Shown here piece by piece: positions 15,664 through 23,778 of a stretch of DNA of 64,000 nucleotides. Numbering within the stretch: the first letter of the stretch is position 1; every line of letters starts with the position of its first letter. This DNA comes from Paracoccaceae bacterium (GTDB taxonomy: Bacteria > Pseudomonadota > Alphaproteobacteria > Rhodobacterales > Rhodobacteraceae). The position numbers and the translations under genes are program-made. Below the pieces are notes generated by a model that was not told the origin of the DNA, ran no database searches, and saw only the letters and a program-made list of their open reading frames with translations. The DNA lies in contig JACKKJ010000001.1 of NCBI GenBank assembly GCA_024236495.1, forward strand, positions 124,001 through 188,000. Reading direction: 5' to 3'.

Positions 15664-16059
15664 CTACTTGACCCGACGCCATTCCGACGACCGGCAGATC
15701 ATCCCGCCCAGAACGCATCCCGAGACCGACAGCACATCCCCCGACAGCGCCATCTTCGACCTGTAGGTCTTGTCGCGGTCGGGCGACCAGATCTTGCCGT
15801 CGCCATAGGCGCCGCCGCCCTCGGCCTTCATGTCCCAGACAATCCGCTTGCCGATGTTCGGCGACGACGATTTTTCCGTCCCCGATCCGTCGAACGCGCG
15901 GACAAGAACGCCGCAAAGATCCGCCCCGCAGGCCGAAATCTTCACATGGCCGTAGTCGCCGTTGTCGTCGGGCTTCGTCTGCCAGACGCCTTCGGCCGGG
16001 TCTGCCATTGCCACCCCGCCCGCACCAATGAAAACAAGTGCCAGTAGTGCCGCCCGCAT
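15664..16059 (-). CDS. DUF2147 exported protein
   Basis: A 131-residue protein with a signal peptide (MRAALLALVFIGAGGVAMA) and the DUF2147 pattern: EGVWQTKPDDNGDYGHVKI, CGADLCGVLV, GKRIVWDMK, then WSPDRDKTYRSKMAL and CVLGGMICRSSEWRRV. Four cysteines suggest periplasmic disulfides. GGAGGAGACG precedes the ATG at 16059, which excludes the longer start at 16116. It lies antiparallel inside the his cluster, with only 2 nt between its stop and that of glsA. Function is unknown; some relatives are stress-induced. Confidence 0.82.
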   Translation of the reverse strand: MRAALLALVFIGAGGVAMADPAEGVWQTKPDDNGDYGHVKISACGADLCGVLVRAFDGSGTEKSSSPNIGKRIVWDMKAEGGGAYGDGKIWSPDRDKTYRSKMALSGDVLSVSGCVLGGMICRSSEWRRVK

Positions 16060-16208
16060 CGTCTCCTCCCTGCCGGTTGCCTGGCGATCATCGGCCCGCT
16101 CGCCCCTATCGTGCAAGCATGACGTGGCGGCGCGTGCCCCTTTCCATCCCGCGTCCCCTGTGGCAAGAGCCCCCCACGGCCCGGCACCGCGCCCCGAAGG
16201 AGGACGTC

Positions 16209-16925
16209 ATGATCCTGTATCCCGCCATCGACCTGAAGGACGGTCAATGCGTGCGGCTTCTCCACGGCGAGATGGACAAGGCCACCGTCTTCGGCGACGA
16301 CCCTGCCGCGCAGGCGATGAAATTCCAGGCGGCGGGCTGCGAATGGATCCACCTTGTCGACCTGAACGGCGCCTTCGCCGGCCAGCCGGTCAATGCCGCG
16401 GCGGTCGAGGCGATCCTGGCGCGCGTCACCGTCCCCTGCCAGCTTGGCGGCGGCATCCGCGACATGGCGACAATCTCCATGTGGCTCGAAAAGGGACTGG
16501 CGCGGGTGATCCTCGGCACCGTGGCGGTCGAAAACCCCGGCCTTGTCCGCGCGGCGGCCCGTGCCTTCCCCGGCAAGGTCGCGGTCGGGATCGACGCGCG
16601 CGGCGGCCGCGTGGCGACCAAGGGCTGGGCCGAGGAAACCGACGTCCTGGTCACCGATCTTGCGAAAAGCTTCGAGGATGCCGGCGTCGCGGCGATCATC
16701 TATACCGACATCCTGCGCGACGGCGCGATGAAGGGCCCCAACATCGCCGCGACCGAGGCGCTGGCCCGCGCCGTCACGATCCCGGTCATCGCCTCGGGCG
16801 GGGTGTCGTCGCTCGATGACCTTGTCGCGCTACGCGATACCGGTGTGATCGCCGGTGCGATCTCGGGCCGCGCGCTTTACGACGGGGCGATCGACCTTGG
16901 CCGGGCAATCGCCGCGCTCGCCTAG
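16209..16925 (+). CDS. hisA: HisA, phosphoribosylformimino-AICAR-P isomerase
   Basis: A 238-residue half-barrel-repeat isomerase, the fourth step of histidine synthesis. It has the N-terminal catalytic Asp in YPAIDLKDGQCVRL, the phosphate motifs QLGGGIRD and VIASGGVSSLDDL, and the second Asp in IYTDILRDGAMKGPN. AAGGAGG lies before the ATG at 16209. Its stop overlaps the stop of the antiparallel methyltransferase gene by 4 nt. Confidence 0.95.
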   Translation: MILYPAIDLKDGQCVRLLHGEMDKATVFGDDPAAQAMKFQAAGCEWIHLVDLNGAFAGQPVNAAAVEAILARVTVPCQLGGGIRDMATISMWLEKGLARVILGTVAVENPGLVRAAARAFPGKVAVGIDARGGRVATKGWAEETDVLVTDLAKSFEDAGVAAIIYTDILRDGAMKGPNIAATEALARAVTIPVIASGGVSSLDDLVALRDTGVIAGAISGRALYDGAIDLGRAIAALA

Positions 16926-18049
16926 GGCAGCACACCCGTCTTCCACAGCCTGACCTTGATCCCGCCATGCGGAATCTCCGGCCCCGGCGCGGCAAAGGGC
17001 AGGCCCGTCGCCTTCGCCAGCCCCGCGTCCGAGGTGACCAGGCCGACGCGCCAGCCGCCGAAGCGTTCCTTCAAGACGCCGCCCAGCGCCGCGTAAAGCC
17101 CGAAGAGAAGGTTCCGGTTGCCGCCGATCCGCGCGCCATAGGGCGGGTTGACCATGACAAGGCCGGGCGGACCCTCGGGGCGGGCCAGGTCGCTGACCGG
17201 GTGGCAGGAAAAGGTGCAGAAATCCCCAACCCCTGCCCTTTCGGCATTGTCCTTCGACATCCGCACGGCGCCCGCGTCACGATCCGACCCGAAAAAGCGC
17301 GCCGCAGGAACGCGGGGGCGGGCTGCGGCCTTCATCGCCGCCCATGCAGGGGCGTCGAACCCCGCGAAATCCTCGAATGCGAAGGCGCGGCTGCGGCCCG
17401 GCATCAGGCCCGCCGCGATCTCCGCCGCCTCGATCACGAAGGTGCCCGATCCGCACATCGGGTCAAGGACCGGCCCGGTTCCGTCATAGCCGCAATCGCC
17501 CAGGAACATCGCCGCCATGGTCTCGCGCAAGGGCGCCTTGTTCACCGCCACCTTGTGCCCGCGCCGGTGCAGGGGTTCGCCCGAAGTGTCGAGCGAGAAG
17601 GTGACAAGGTCGTCCTCGATCCGCGCCATCAGCCGGATCGCCGCCTCCCCCTCGCCCGCCTCGCGCGCGCCAAGGGTCTCGACAAGTGCCCGCACGATGC
17701 GCTGGGTGGCCGCGCCCGCGTGATAGATCTTCGACCGCCGGCAGGTCGCCTCGACCCGTACCGTGACACCCGGGCGCAGGAAATCGCCCCAGGGAAACCG
17801 CCGCGCCCGCTTGTCGAGCTGGGCCAGGTGAAAGGCCCGGAAACCGCCGATCCGGACCAGCACCCGGCTCGCCCCGCGCAGGGCAAGGTTCGCCCGCCAG
17901 ACATCGGGCCAGCCGCCCCGGCAGGTCACGCCGCCGGGGCACTCCGCGACCCCCGCGAAGCCGGCCGCCCGCGCCTCCCCGGCCAGAAGGGGTTCGAAGC
18001 CCGGCAGGGCGGCAAGGAAGATCTCGAATGGGGCGACGGCAGGTTCCAT
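16922..18049 (-). CDS. THUMP-domain class I RNA methyltransferase (RlmL N-domain/Trm14 type)
   Basis: A 375-residue SAM-dependent RNA N2-guanine methyltransferase. It has an N-terminal ferredoxin-like/THUMP region (about 1-160), then SAM motif I DPMCGSGTFVIEAAEIA, acidic loop GSDRDAGAVRMSKDN and the catalytic NPPYGARIGG motif (NPPY), as in RlmK/L and Trm14. The start at 18049 (MEPAVAPFEIFLAAL) matches the family; a longer open frame upstream is antisense to hisF. It sits antiparallel between hisA and hisF. The target (23S rRNA G2445-like or another) is not determinable here. Confidence 0.85.
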   Translation of the reverse strand: MEPAVAPFEIFLAALPGFEPLLAGEARAAGFAGVAECPGGVTCRGGWPDVWRANLALRGASRVLVRIGGFRAFHLAQLDKRARRFPWGDFLRPGVTVRVEATCRRSKIYHAGAATQRIVRALVETLGAREAGEGEAAIRLMARIEDDLVTFSLDTSGEPLHRRGHKVAVNKAPLRETMAAMFLGDCGYDGTGPVLDPMCGSGTFVIEAAEIAAGLMPGRSRAFAFEDFAGFDAPAWAAMKAAARPRVPAARFFGSDRDAGAVRMSKDNAERAGVGDFCTFSCHPVSDLARPEGPPGLVMVNPPYGARIGGNRNLLFGLYAALGGVLKERFGGWRVGLVTSDAGLAKATGLPFAAPGPEIPHGGIKVRLWKTGVLP

Positions 18050-18145
18050 CCGGGCGCCATAGCGCGATTTCGGCGCGGGCGCGAGGGGGGAACCCTTGGC
18101 GCGTCCCCCGATCCGGTCTAGACAGGGGCGCCGAAAGGATCGCCC

Positions 18146-18907
18146 ATGCTCAAGACCCGCATCATCCCCTGCCTCGACGTGGCCGATGGCCGCGTGGTCA
18201 AGGGCGTCAACTTCGTCGACCTGATCGACGCGGGCGACCCGGTGGAGGCCGCCAAGGCCTATGACGCGGCCGGCGCCGACGAGCTTTGCTTTCTCGACAT
18301 CCACGCGACCCACGAAAACCGCGGCACGATGTTCGACCTCGTCACCCGCACCGCCGAACAGTGCTACATCCCCCTGACCGTGGGCGGCGGCGTGCGCAGC
18401 CACGAAGACGTGCGCGCGCTTCTTCTGGCGGGCGCCGACAAGGTCAGCTTCAACTCCGCCGCCGTGGCGAACCCCGATGTGGTGGCCGAGGCCGCCGACA
18501 GGTTCGGGTCGCAATGCATCGTCGTCGCCATCGACGCCAAGACCGTTGAGCCCGGCCGGTGGGAAATCTTCACCCATGGCGGGCGCAGATCCACCGGCAT
18601 CGACGCGGTCGAATTCGCCCGCACCGTCGCCGCCAAAGGCGCGGGAGAGATCCTTCTGACCTCGATGGACCGCGACGGCACAAAGCAGGGCTTCAACCTT
18701 CCCCTGACCCGCGCCATCGCCGATGCGGTGGACCTTCCGGTCATCGCCTCGGGGGGCGTGGGCACGCTCGACCACCTGGTCGAGGGCGTGACCGAAGGCC
18801 ACGCCAGCGCCGTCCTCGCCGCCTCCATCTTCCACTTCGGCACCTTCACCATCCGCGAGGCCAAGGAACACATGGCCGCCGCCGGCATCCCGATGAGGCT
18901 GACATGA
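18146..18907 (+). CDS. hisF: Imidazole glycerol phosphate synthase cyclase subunit
   Basis: HisF (253 aa) closes the imidazole ring using ammonia from HisH. Catalytic Asp11 lies in IIPCLDVADGRVVKG and the second Asp in LLTSMDRDGTKQGFN, with the barrel phosphate motifs TVGGGVRS and IASGGVGTLDHL. An AAAGGAT stands before the ATG. It overlaps hisE by ATGA. Confidence 0.96.
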   Translation: MLKTRIIPCLDVADGRVVKGVNFVDLIDAGDPVEAAKAYDAAGADELCFLDIHATHENRGTMFDLVTRTAEQCYIPLTVGGGVRSHEDVRALLLAGADKVSFNSAAVANPDVVAEAADRFGSQCIVVAIDAKTVEPGRWEIFTHGGRRSTGIDAVEFARTVAAKGAGEILLTSMDRDGTKQGFNLPLTRAIADAVDLPVIASGGVGTLDHLVEGVTEGHASAVLAASIFHFGTFTIREAKEHMAAAGIPMRLT

Positions 18908-19215
18908 CCGCGCTCGAACGCCTCGCCGCCACCATCGCCACCCGCAAGGGCGCGGACCCCGATGGCTCCTGGACGGCCAAACTCCTCGCCAAGGGGCCGG
19001 AGAAATGCGCCGAGAAATTCGGCGAGGAGGCCGTCGAGGCGGTGATCGAGGCGGTGAAGGGCGACCGCGCGCGCCTGACGGCCGAGGCGGCGGACGTCCT
19101 TTACCACCTTCTCGTCATGCTTGCGGCGCGCGAGGTGACCCTGGCCGATGTGCTGGCGGAACTGGAACGCCGCGAAGGCACCTCTGGCATCGCCGAAAAG
19201 GCAGCGCGGGGCTGA
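18904..19215 (+). CDS. hisE: Phosphoribosyl-ATP pyrophosphatase
   Basis: HisE (103 aa) removes pyrophosphate from phosphoribosyl-ATP, step two of the pathway. The all-alpha MazG-like signature is clear: KGPEKCAEKFGEEAVEAVIE, then TAEAADVLYHLLVML. The ATG overlaps the hisF stop. It is the last his gene here; nothing co-directional follows closely. Confidence 0.94.
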   Translation: MTALERLAATIATRKGADPDGSWTAKLLAKGPEKCAEKFGEEAVEAVIEAVKGDRARLTAEAADVLYHLLVMLAAREVTLADVLAELERREGTSGIAEKAARG

Positions 19216-19327
19216 ACTCCCGCCCCTTCAGTCTGGCGCAAATACTCCTGCCGGAGGCGCGGCCGGCACGGCCGTCCGGCCAAGGGGGGTCGATCCCCCC
19301 GCGGGCCGGCGCCCCCCCAGCGGCTTC

Positions 19328-19804
19328 TCAGAGCTTCGAGGAAATGACCCCGGTCGAAAATCCGCCCATCCGCAGTTCCCCGTAGAGCCGCTGATATTCG
19401 ATCTTGGGGCAGCGGTCCTGGACCACCCTCAGCCCCCGCGCATCGGCCAGTGCGGCGGCCTCGGCGTTTTCCACACCGATCTGCATCCAGACGACCTTCA
19501 GGCGCGGCAGCGCCGCGATCGCCTCCTCCACGATCGGCAGCACGGCGTCCGACCGGCGAAAGATGTCGACCATGTCGACCGGGATATCCTTCGGAATGTC
19601 CGAAAGGCTCGCGCGGACCGTCTCGCCCAGCGCCACCTCGCCCGCGTGGCCGGGGTTGACCGGGATCACCCGGTAGCCCTTCAGCCCCAGGTAGCGGGCG
19701 ACGAAATAGGACGGCCGCACCGGGTTGGGGGAAAACCCCACCACCGCGACCGTGCGCACCATCTTCAGGGTCTGGGCCAGGAAGGCATCGGAATAGTCGT
19801 GCAT
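19328..19804 (-). CDS. CoA-binding domain protein (YccU family)
   Basis: A 158-residue Rossmann-like protein of the CoA_binding_2 family: VRTVAVVGFSPNPVRPSYFV at the N-terminus, GYRVIPVNPGHAGE, VDMVDIFRRSDAVLPIVEEA, VWMQIGVENAEAAALA, and CPKIEYQRL with the family Cys. These proteins resemble the CoA ligase nucleotide-binding domain, but their role is not settled. It is convergent with hisE. A terminator for the upstream gene lies right before its start. Confidence 0.82.
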   Translation of the reverse strand: MHDYSDAFLAQTLKMVRTVAVVGFSPNPVRPSYFVARYLGLKGYRVIPVNPGHAGEVALGETVRASLSDIPKDIPVDMVDIFRRSDAVLPIVEEAIAALPRLKVVWMQIGVENAEAAALADARGLRVVQDRCPKIEYQRLYGELRMGGFSTGVISSKL

Positions 19805-19820
19805 GTCGAAGCCCTGACAG

Positions 19821-19852
19821 AAAAAGGCGCCCGATCCAAGGGGTCGGGCGCC
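19821..19852 (-). terminator. Terminator of the YHS-protein transcript
   Basis: GGCGCCCGATCC (19826-19837) pairs with GGGTCGGGCGCC (19841-19852). Read on the minus strand the stem is followed by TTTTT (19825-19821). It ends transcription about 115 nt after the YHS gene and only 17 nt before the next minus-strand ATG. Confidence 0.85.
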
Positions 19853-19967
19853 AGTCGCGGAACGAGGGACAGTGAATTGAAGCCCGGCAGTTCCGGTGCC
19901 GCGCTTCCATTACCCTATATTGGCACGATGAAGTCTTTATGAAAGGCCCATCGCTGGAATGTGATCG

Positions 19968-20429
19968 TCAGCGTCCGATCACCGAGGGCCACCGCGAATC
20001 CGCCCGCGCGATATTTCCCGCCACGTCGGTCTCCCACAGCGCCATCACTTCGCGGTTGTGGTTGAGATAAAGCTTGCCGTCGCGGACGACGAAAGCCTCT
20101 GGCGAGGAAGAGGCGACGGTCCCGCGCGACACCGCATAGGCGCAGTAGCCGCCGTATTGTGGCGCGTAGGCCGCGGGGTTCATCTCGAACTCCATCAGCG
20201 CCTCGGGGGTCGCAAATCGCCAGACGGCACCGTGCCACATGATCTCGTGCGTCTCCGAGCCCATGACGGCATGGCCTTCGGTGAAATAGGCGACGACATC
20301 GTAACCGCCCAGCGCCACCCCGCCCGGGGCGTAGACGACCGGTTCCTGCGCCAGCGCCGGGCGCAGGATCGTTCCCGCGACCGGTATCGCGATTGCGGCG
20401 GCCAGGATGGCACGACGGCTCATTCGCAT
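19968..20429 (-). CDS. Exported YHS-domain protein
   Basis: About 153 residues with a twin-arginine-like leader (MSRRAILAAAIAIPVAGTIL...LA) followed by a YHS domain: VALGGYDVVAYFTEGHAVMG, MWHGAVWRFATPEALMEFEM, NPAAYAPQYGGYCAYAVSRG. YHS domains often occur with metal-handling proteins, but this stand-alone periplasmic type has no proven function. ATGs at 20429 and 20423 share a GGAGG site; the longer start at 20504 is not family-like. A terminator follows at 19821-19852. Confidence 0.82.
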   Translation of the reverse strand: MRMSRRAILAAAIAIPVAGTILRPALAQEPVVYAPGGVALGGYDVVAYFTEGHAVMGSETHEIMWHGAVWRFATPEALMEFEMNPAAYAPQYGGYCAYAVSRGTVASSSPEAFVVRDGKLYLNHNREVMALWETDVAGNIARADSRWPSVIGR

Positions 20430-20560
20430 CGGTGTCTCTGCCTCCACAGGGCCGGCGCATGTCCCGGCCGTCTCATCACGCAGCTTTCGCCTGCAACATG
20501 CCACCCCGGATGCGGCTTGAAAACCTCTCTCCCGAAAGCGTGAACGAGGGTGCGGGGGCG

Positions 20561-21358
20561 TTACCGGTTGCGCACCGCATAAAGCGACACCGCCGCGGCG
20601 TTCGAGACGTTGAGCGAACCGAAAGCACCGGCGAAGGGGATCCTGACCAGAACGTCGCAGGTGTCGCGCGTCTTGTCGCGCAGTCCCGGCCCCTCGGCGC
20701 CAAGGACCAGCCCGACAGGCCGGTCGCCGATCCCCGCCAGCGTCTGGGCCAGGGTTTCCCCCGCCTCGCCGTCCAGGCCCACAAGCGCGTAGCCCATGTC
20801 CTTCAGCGCCTCCATCGCGTCGGCAAGGTTCTGGACGCGCAGATAGGGCTGGCGTTCCAGCGCGCCGCTCGCCGTCTTGGCCAGCGCCCCGGTTTCCGGC
20901 GCCGAATGGCGGTGGGGCGCAATGACCGCGCGGGCGCCGAAGACCTCGGCTGACCGCAGGATCGCCCCGACGTTGTGGGGGTCCGTCACCCGGTCCAGAA
21001 GCACGACGACCGGCGCATCCCGCCCCGGCGCACAGACATCGGCCACCTTGCCCCAGTCGAGCGGCCGGACCTCAAGCGCGGCACCCTGGTGAACGCTGTC
21101 CGCGTCGATCGGCACATGGCTGTCGAAGCTGCGGGCATCGACGATTTCCGGCGCGAGGCCGCCGTCCGCCACGGCCGCGCCCAGGCGGTCGGCGGCGTTC
21201 TTCGTCAGGACCAGCCGCAGTTTTTCGCGCATCGGATTTTGGAGCGCGTCGCGCACCGCATGGAGACCGAAAAGCCAGACGGTCTCGGCGGCCGAGGCGC
21301 GGCGCGCGCGCTCCTTCTCGATGACCCATTTCGGTTTCTTGATCTTCTGTCCGGCCAT
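20561..21358 (-). CDS. rlmB: 23S rRNA (guanosine-2'-O-)-methyltransferase, TrmH/SpoU family
   Basis: A 265-residue SPOUT methyltransferase. It has an N-terminal L30e-like substrate domain (WLFGLHAVRDALQNP...LRLVLT) and the C-terminal knot motifs: motif 1 LLDRVTDPHNVGAILRSAEVF, motif 2 LVLGAEGPGL, motif 3 IPFAGAFGSLNVSNAAAVSLY. RlmB modifies G2251 in the P-loop of 23S rRNA. GGAG precedes the ATG at 21358. It is divergent from the tRNA-Tyr gene, with its start about 80 bp from that promoter. Confidence 0.92.
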   Translation of the reverse strand: MAGQKIKKPKWVIEKERARRASAAETVWLFGLHAVRDALQNPMREKLRLVLTKNAADRLGAAVADGGLAPEIVDARSFDSHVPIDADSVHQGAALEVRPLDWGKVADVCAPGRDAPVVVLLDRVTDPHNVGAILRSAEVFGARAVIAPHRHSAPETGALAKTASGALERQPYLRVQNLADAMEALKDMGYALVGLDGEAGETLAQTLAGIGDRPVGLVLGAEGPGLRDKTRDTCDVLVRIPFAGAFGSLNVSNAAAVSLYAVRNR

Positions 21359-21436
21359 GACGGGCTCCTTTCGTCCCGCTCTGACATGCCCCGCGCCGGG
21401 TGGCAAGGCTTCGCGCGTCAAGTCCCCATTTTGCGG

Positions 21437-21465
21437 TTGACGCCTCGCGGGCGGGGCGCTATCCA
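21437..21465 (+). promoter_or_regulatory. Sigma-70 promoter of tRNA-Tyr
   Basis: TTGACG (21437-21442), an exact 17-bp spacer and TATCCA (21460-21465). The transcript would start about 21472, at the foot of a hairpin (21473-21482/21487-21495, TTCG loop) that abuts the mature tRNA 5' end. Confidence 0.75.
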
Positions 21466-21497
21466 CCGCCTCGCACCGGACCTTCGGGTCCGTGCAA

Positions 21498-21581
21498 GGG
21501 CGACGGGCTGCAAGGTGCGGCAGCGGACTGTAACTCCGCCGGGGAGACCCACGCCTGGTTCGATTCCAGGGTCGCCCACCA
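21498..21581 (+). tRNA. tRNA-Tyr(GTA), atypical D-arm core
   Basis: 84 nt with a 7-bp acceptor GGGCGAC/GTCGCCC, anticodon stem GCGGA/TCCGC with loop CTGTAAC (anticodon GTA), a 14-nt class II variable region, T arm CCTGG-TTCGATT-CCAGG, discriminator A and encoded CCA. Positions 8 and 9 read GG and position 14 reads C, so the near-universal T8-A14 pair is absent; the D arm folds as GCTG/CGGC with G18-G19 kept. The identity is clear from the anticodon and long variable arm. Whether the odd core is lineage-wide is unknown to me. Confidence 0.85.
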
Positions 21582-21788
21582 TCAACCCCCTTTCTCACAG
21601 TCAGATCTTGCCGCGCCTGGCAATGTGTCGTCGCAGGGTCACCGCCGAGCAGTCACGTCTGACAGGCCTGGCCGACCCCGCAATGCGCGCGCCCGCCACC
21701 GACGGAGTGGCGCGTCTGCCAGCGCCACGCCTGGGTGCAGGCACCGGTGCCGAAGGTTTTCGGGGGTGCATCACGGGATGCGCACGAA

Positions 21789-21815
21789 GACCGGCCCGCG
21801 CTGGACGGGCCGGTC
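21789..21815 (-). terminator. Stem-loop downstream of the flavin monooxygenase gene
   Basis: A perfect 10-bp stem GACCGGCCCG/CGGGCCGGTC (21789-21798/21806-21815) with a 7-nt loop sits 22 nt past the stop at 21837. Only TCTT follows on the minus strand, so termination strength is uncertain. The rest of 21582-21836 shows no gene. Confidence 0.55.
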
Positions 21816-21836
21816 GAAGCGCCGGTGCGGTCCGCC

Positions 21837-23636
21837 TCAGCTGAGGTGATGCACCTGCTGCAAGCCGTAGACAGGTGTCGCAATCCCCTCCATCCGCGCC
21901 TTGAGCTGCAGCGCGAGAAACTGGGAGTAGTGGCGCGACTGGTGCAGGTTGCCGCCATGCATCCAGAGGCCCTCGACCTGGGTTGGCTTCCACATGTTGC
22001 GCTGTTCGCCTTCCCAGGGGCCGGGGTCCTTCGTGGTGTCCGACCCAAGACCCCAGCACTTGCCCAGCTTGTCCGCGGCCGCCTGCCCCATGAGGTCGGC
22101 GACCCAGCCGTTCATCGAGTTGTAGCCCGTGGCATAGACGACAAGGTCGGCATCCAGATGCGTCCCGTCATCGAGATTGACGCCGGTTTCGTCCAGGCTG
22201 ACCACCTGGCCCCGCTTCAGCTTTATCTCTCCATCGATGATCAGCTGGCTCGCGCCGATATCGATGTAGTAGCCAGAGCCACGGCGGAGATACTTCATGA
22301 ACAGGCCCGAGTCGTCATCGCCCCAGTCAAGCCAGAAGCCCGCCTTCTCCAGGCCTTCGTAGAACTTTGCATCGCGCTTCTTCATTTCGGCATAGGCCGG
22401 GATCTGGAACTCGTGCAGGATGCGATAGGGCAAGGAAGCAAAGATGAGGTCGGCTTTTTCCGTCGTCATCCCGTTGCGCACCGCCTCTTCGGAATAAAGC
22501 GCCCCCAACCCGACATCCATCAGCGTTTCGGATCGCACGATGTGGGTCGAGGACCGCTGGACCATGGTGACATCCGCATCGTGTTCCCACAGCGCTGCCG
22601 CGATATCATGGGCAGAGTTGTTGGACCCGATGATCACGCATTTCTTGCCGGCGTATCTGTCGGGACCGGGATGCCGGGATGAATGGTGCTGGTCGCCCTT
22701 GAACTTGTCCATGCCGGGGAAGCTTGGCATCCGCGCCTTGCCGGACATGCCGGTGGCCATGACAAGCTGCCTGGGCTTCAACACCACCTCGGAGCCATCG
22801 CGGTCCACCACGACGGTCCATTCCTTCTTCGTCTCGTCATAGGTCGCGGACTTGGCGGTCGTCCTGGTCCAGTAGTTCAGCTCCATTACCTTGGTATACA
22901 TCTCGAGCCAGTCGCCGATCTTGTCCTTGGGCGAGAAGACCGGCCAGTTCTCTGGAAACTTGATGTAGGGAAGATGGTCGTACCAGACCGGGTCGTGCAG
23001 GCACAGGGACTTGTAGCGCTTGCGCCAGCTGTCGCCGGGGCGCTCGTTCCTTTCGACGATGATCGTCGGCACGCCAAGTTGCCTCAGCCGCGCGCCAAGT
23101 GCGATGCCGCCCTGCCCGCCACCGATGATCAGGACATAGGGTTGCCTCGTGTACCCCAGTTCGGCGGCCTCCTTCTCGCGCTCCTCCTTCCAGGTGGTGC
23201 GATTCTTGCCTGCGCCATGCTTGGCACCGAGCGGTCGGGCAAAGCCCTTGGGTTCCTCATGGCCCTTCAATTCGACCATCGTTGTCAGAAGCGTCCAGAT
23301 CTTGCCTTCCTTCAGCCGGATCAGCCCGTAGCCCCGCGCCACGTCGGTTTCGAAACTGATCCAAGCCGTTGTCACCCCGCCCTCCTCGGTCGGGGTTTCG
23401 CCCTGGGCGATCTGCCAGTTGCGCGGCTTTGTTGTGGCAAGTTGATGCTTCAGCAGATCCTCTGCGCCCTGCGGGCCCTCCACCGTCTTGATGTTCCAGG
23501 TGAAGGTGACAAGGTCGCGCCAGTAGCTGTCGTCAAGGAACATCGCCTTTGCCGCAGCGATGTCGCCTGCCTCCAGCGCGGCGCCGAACTTGTCCAGAAA
23601 GGCCTGTGTCTCAGTGGTCGGTGTTGAATCGAGCAT
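21837..23636 (-). CDS. Flavin-containing monooxygenase with N-terminal SnoaL-like domain
   Basis: 599 residues. Residues about 1-150 look like an NTF2/SnoaL-type domain (FLDKFGAALEAGDIAAAKAM, WRDLVTFTWNIKTVEGPQGA). The rest is a class B flavoprotein monooxygenase: FAD Rossmann motif VLIIGGGQGGIALGARL, NADPH motif CVIIGSNNSAHDIA, an FMO-like segment (RHPGPDRYAGKK) and ATGYNSMNGWVADLM near the C-terminus. It would insert one oxygen atom into an organic substrate using NADPH and O2; the substrate is unknown. The AcoR-like regulator gene lies 142 bp upstream in the same direction. Confidence 0.87.
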   Translation of the reverse strand: MLDSTPTTETQAFLDKFGAALEAGDIAAAKAMFLDDSYWRDLVTFTWNIKTVEGPQGAEDLLKHQLATTKPRNWQIAQGETPTEEGGVTTAWISFETDVARGYGLIRLKEGKIWTLLTTMVELKGHEEPKGFARPLGAKHGAGKNRTTWKEEREKEAAELGYTRQPYVLIIGGGQGGIALGARLRQLGVPTIIVERNERPGDSWRKRYKSLCLHDPVWYDHLPYIKFPENWPVFSPKDKIGDWLEMYTKVMELNYWTRTTAKSATYDETKKEWTVVVDRDGSEVVLKPRQLVMATGMSGKARMPSFPGMDKFKGDQHHSSRHPGPDRYAGKKCVIIGSNNSAHDIAAALWEHDADVTMVQRSSTHIVRSETLMDVGLGALYSEEAVRNGMTTEKADLIFASLPYRILHEFQIPAYAEMKKRDAKFYEGLEKAGFWLDWGDDDSGLFMKYLRRGSGYYIDIGASQLIIDGEIKLKRGQVVSLDETGVNLDDGTHLDADLVVYATGYNSMNGWVADLMGQAAADKLGKCWGLGSDTTKDPGPWEGEQRNMWKPTQVEGLWMHGGNLHQSRHYSQFLALQLKARMEGIATPVYGLQQVHHLS

Positions 23637-23744
23637 CGTGTTCCTCCCTCATGCCCAGGTTCGCTGACAGGCTGGCAGAGCGAAGGCGACGACGAAACGA
23701 TTTCGCGGACTGCGTGGGCGGAATTCGCCCCGGAGGTCGCACGA

Positions 23745-23760
23745 CGTTGCGCGCGCAACG
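23745..23760. promoter_or_regulatory. 16-bp palindrome upstream of the monooxygenase
   Basis: CGTTGCGCGCGCAACG is a perfect palindrome in the 142-bp gap between regulator and monooxygenase, flanked by extra GCAAC half-copies. Position and symmetry fit a Fis-type HTH upstream activator site for the neighbouring regulator. Its GC-rich content means chance cannot be excluded. Confidence 0.5.
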
Positions 23761-23778
23761 GCAACGCAACGCCCTGCC

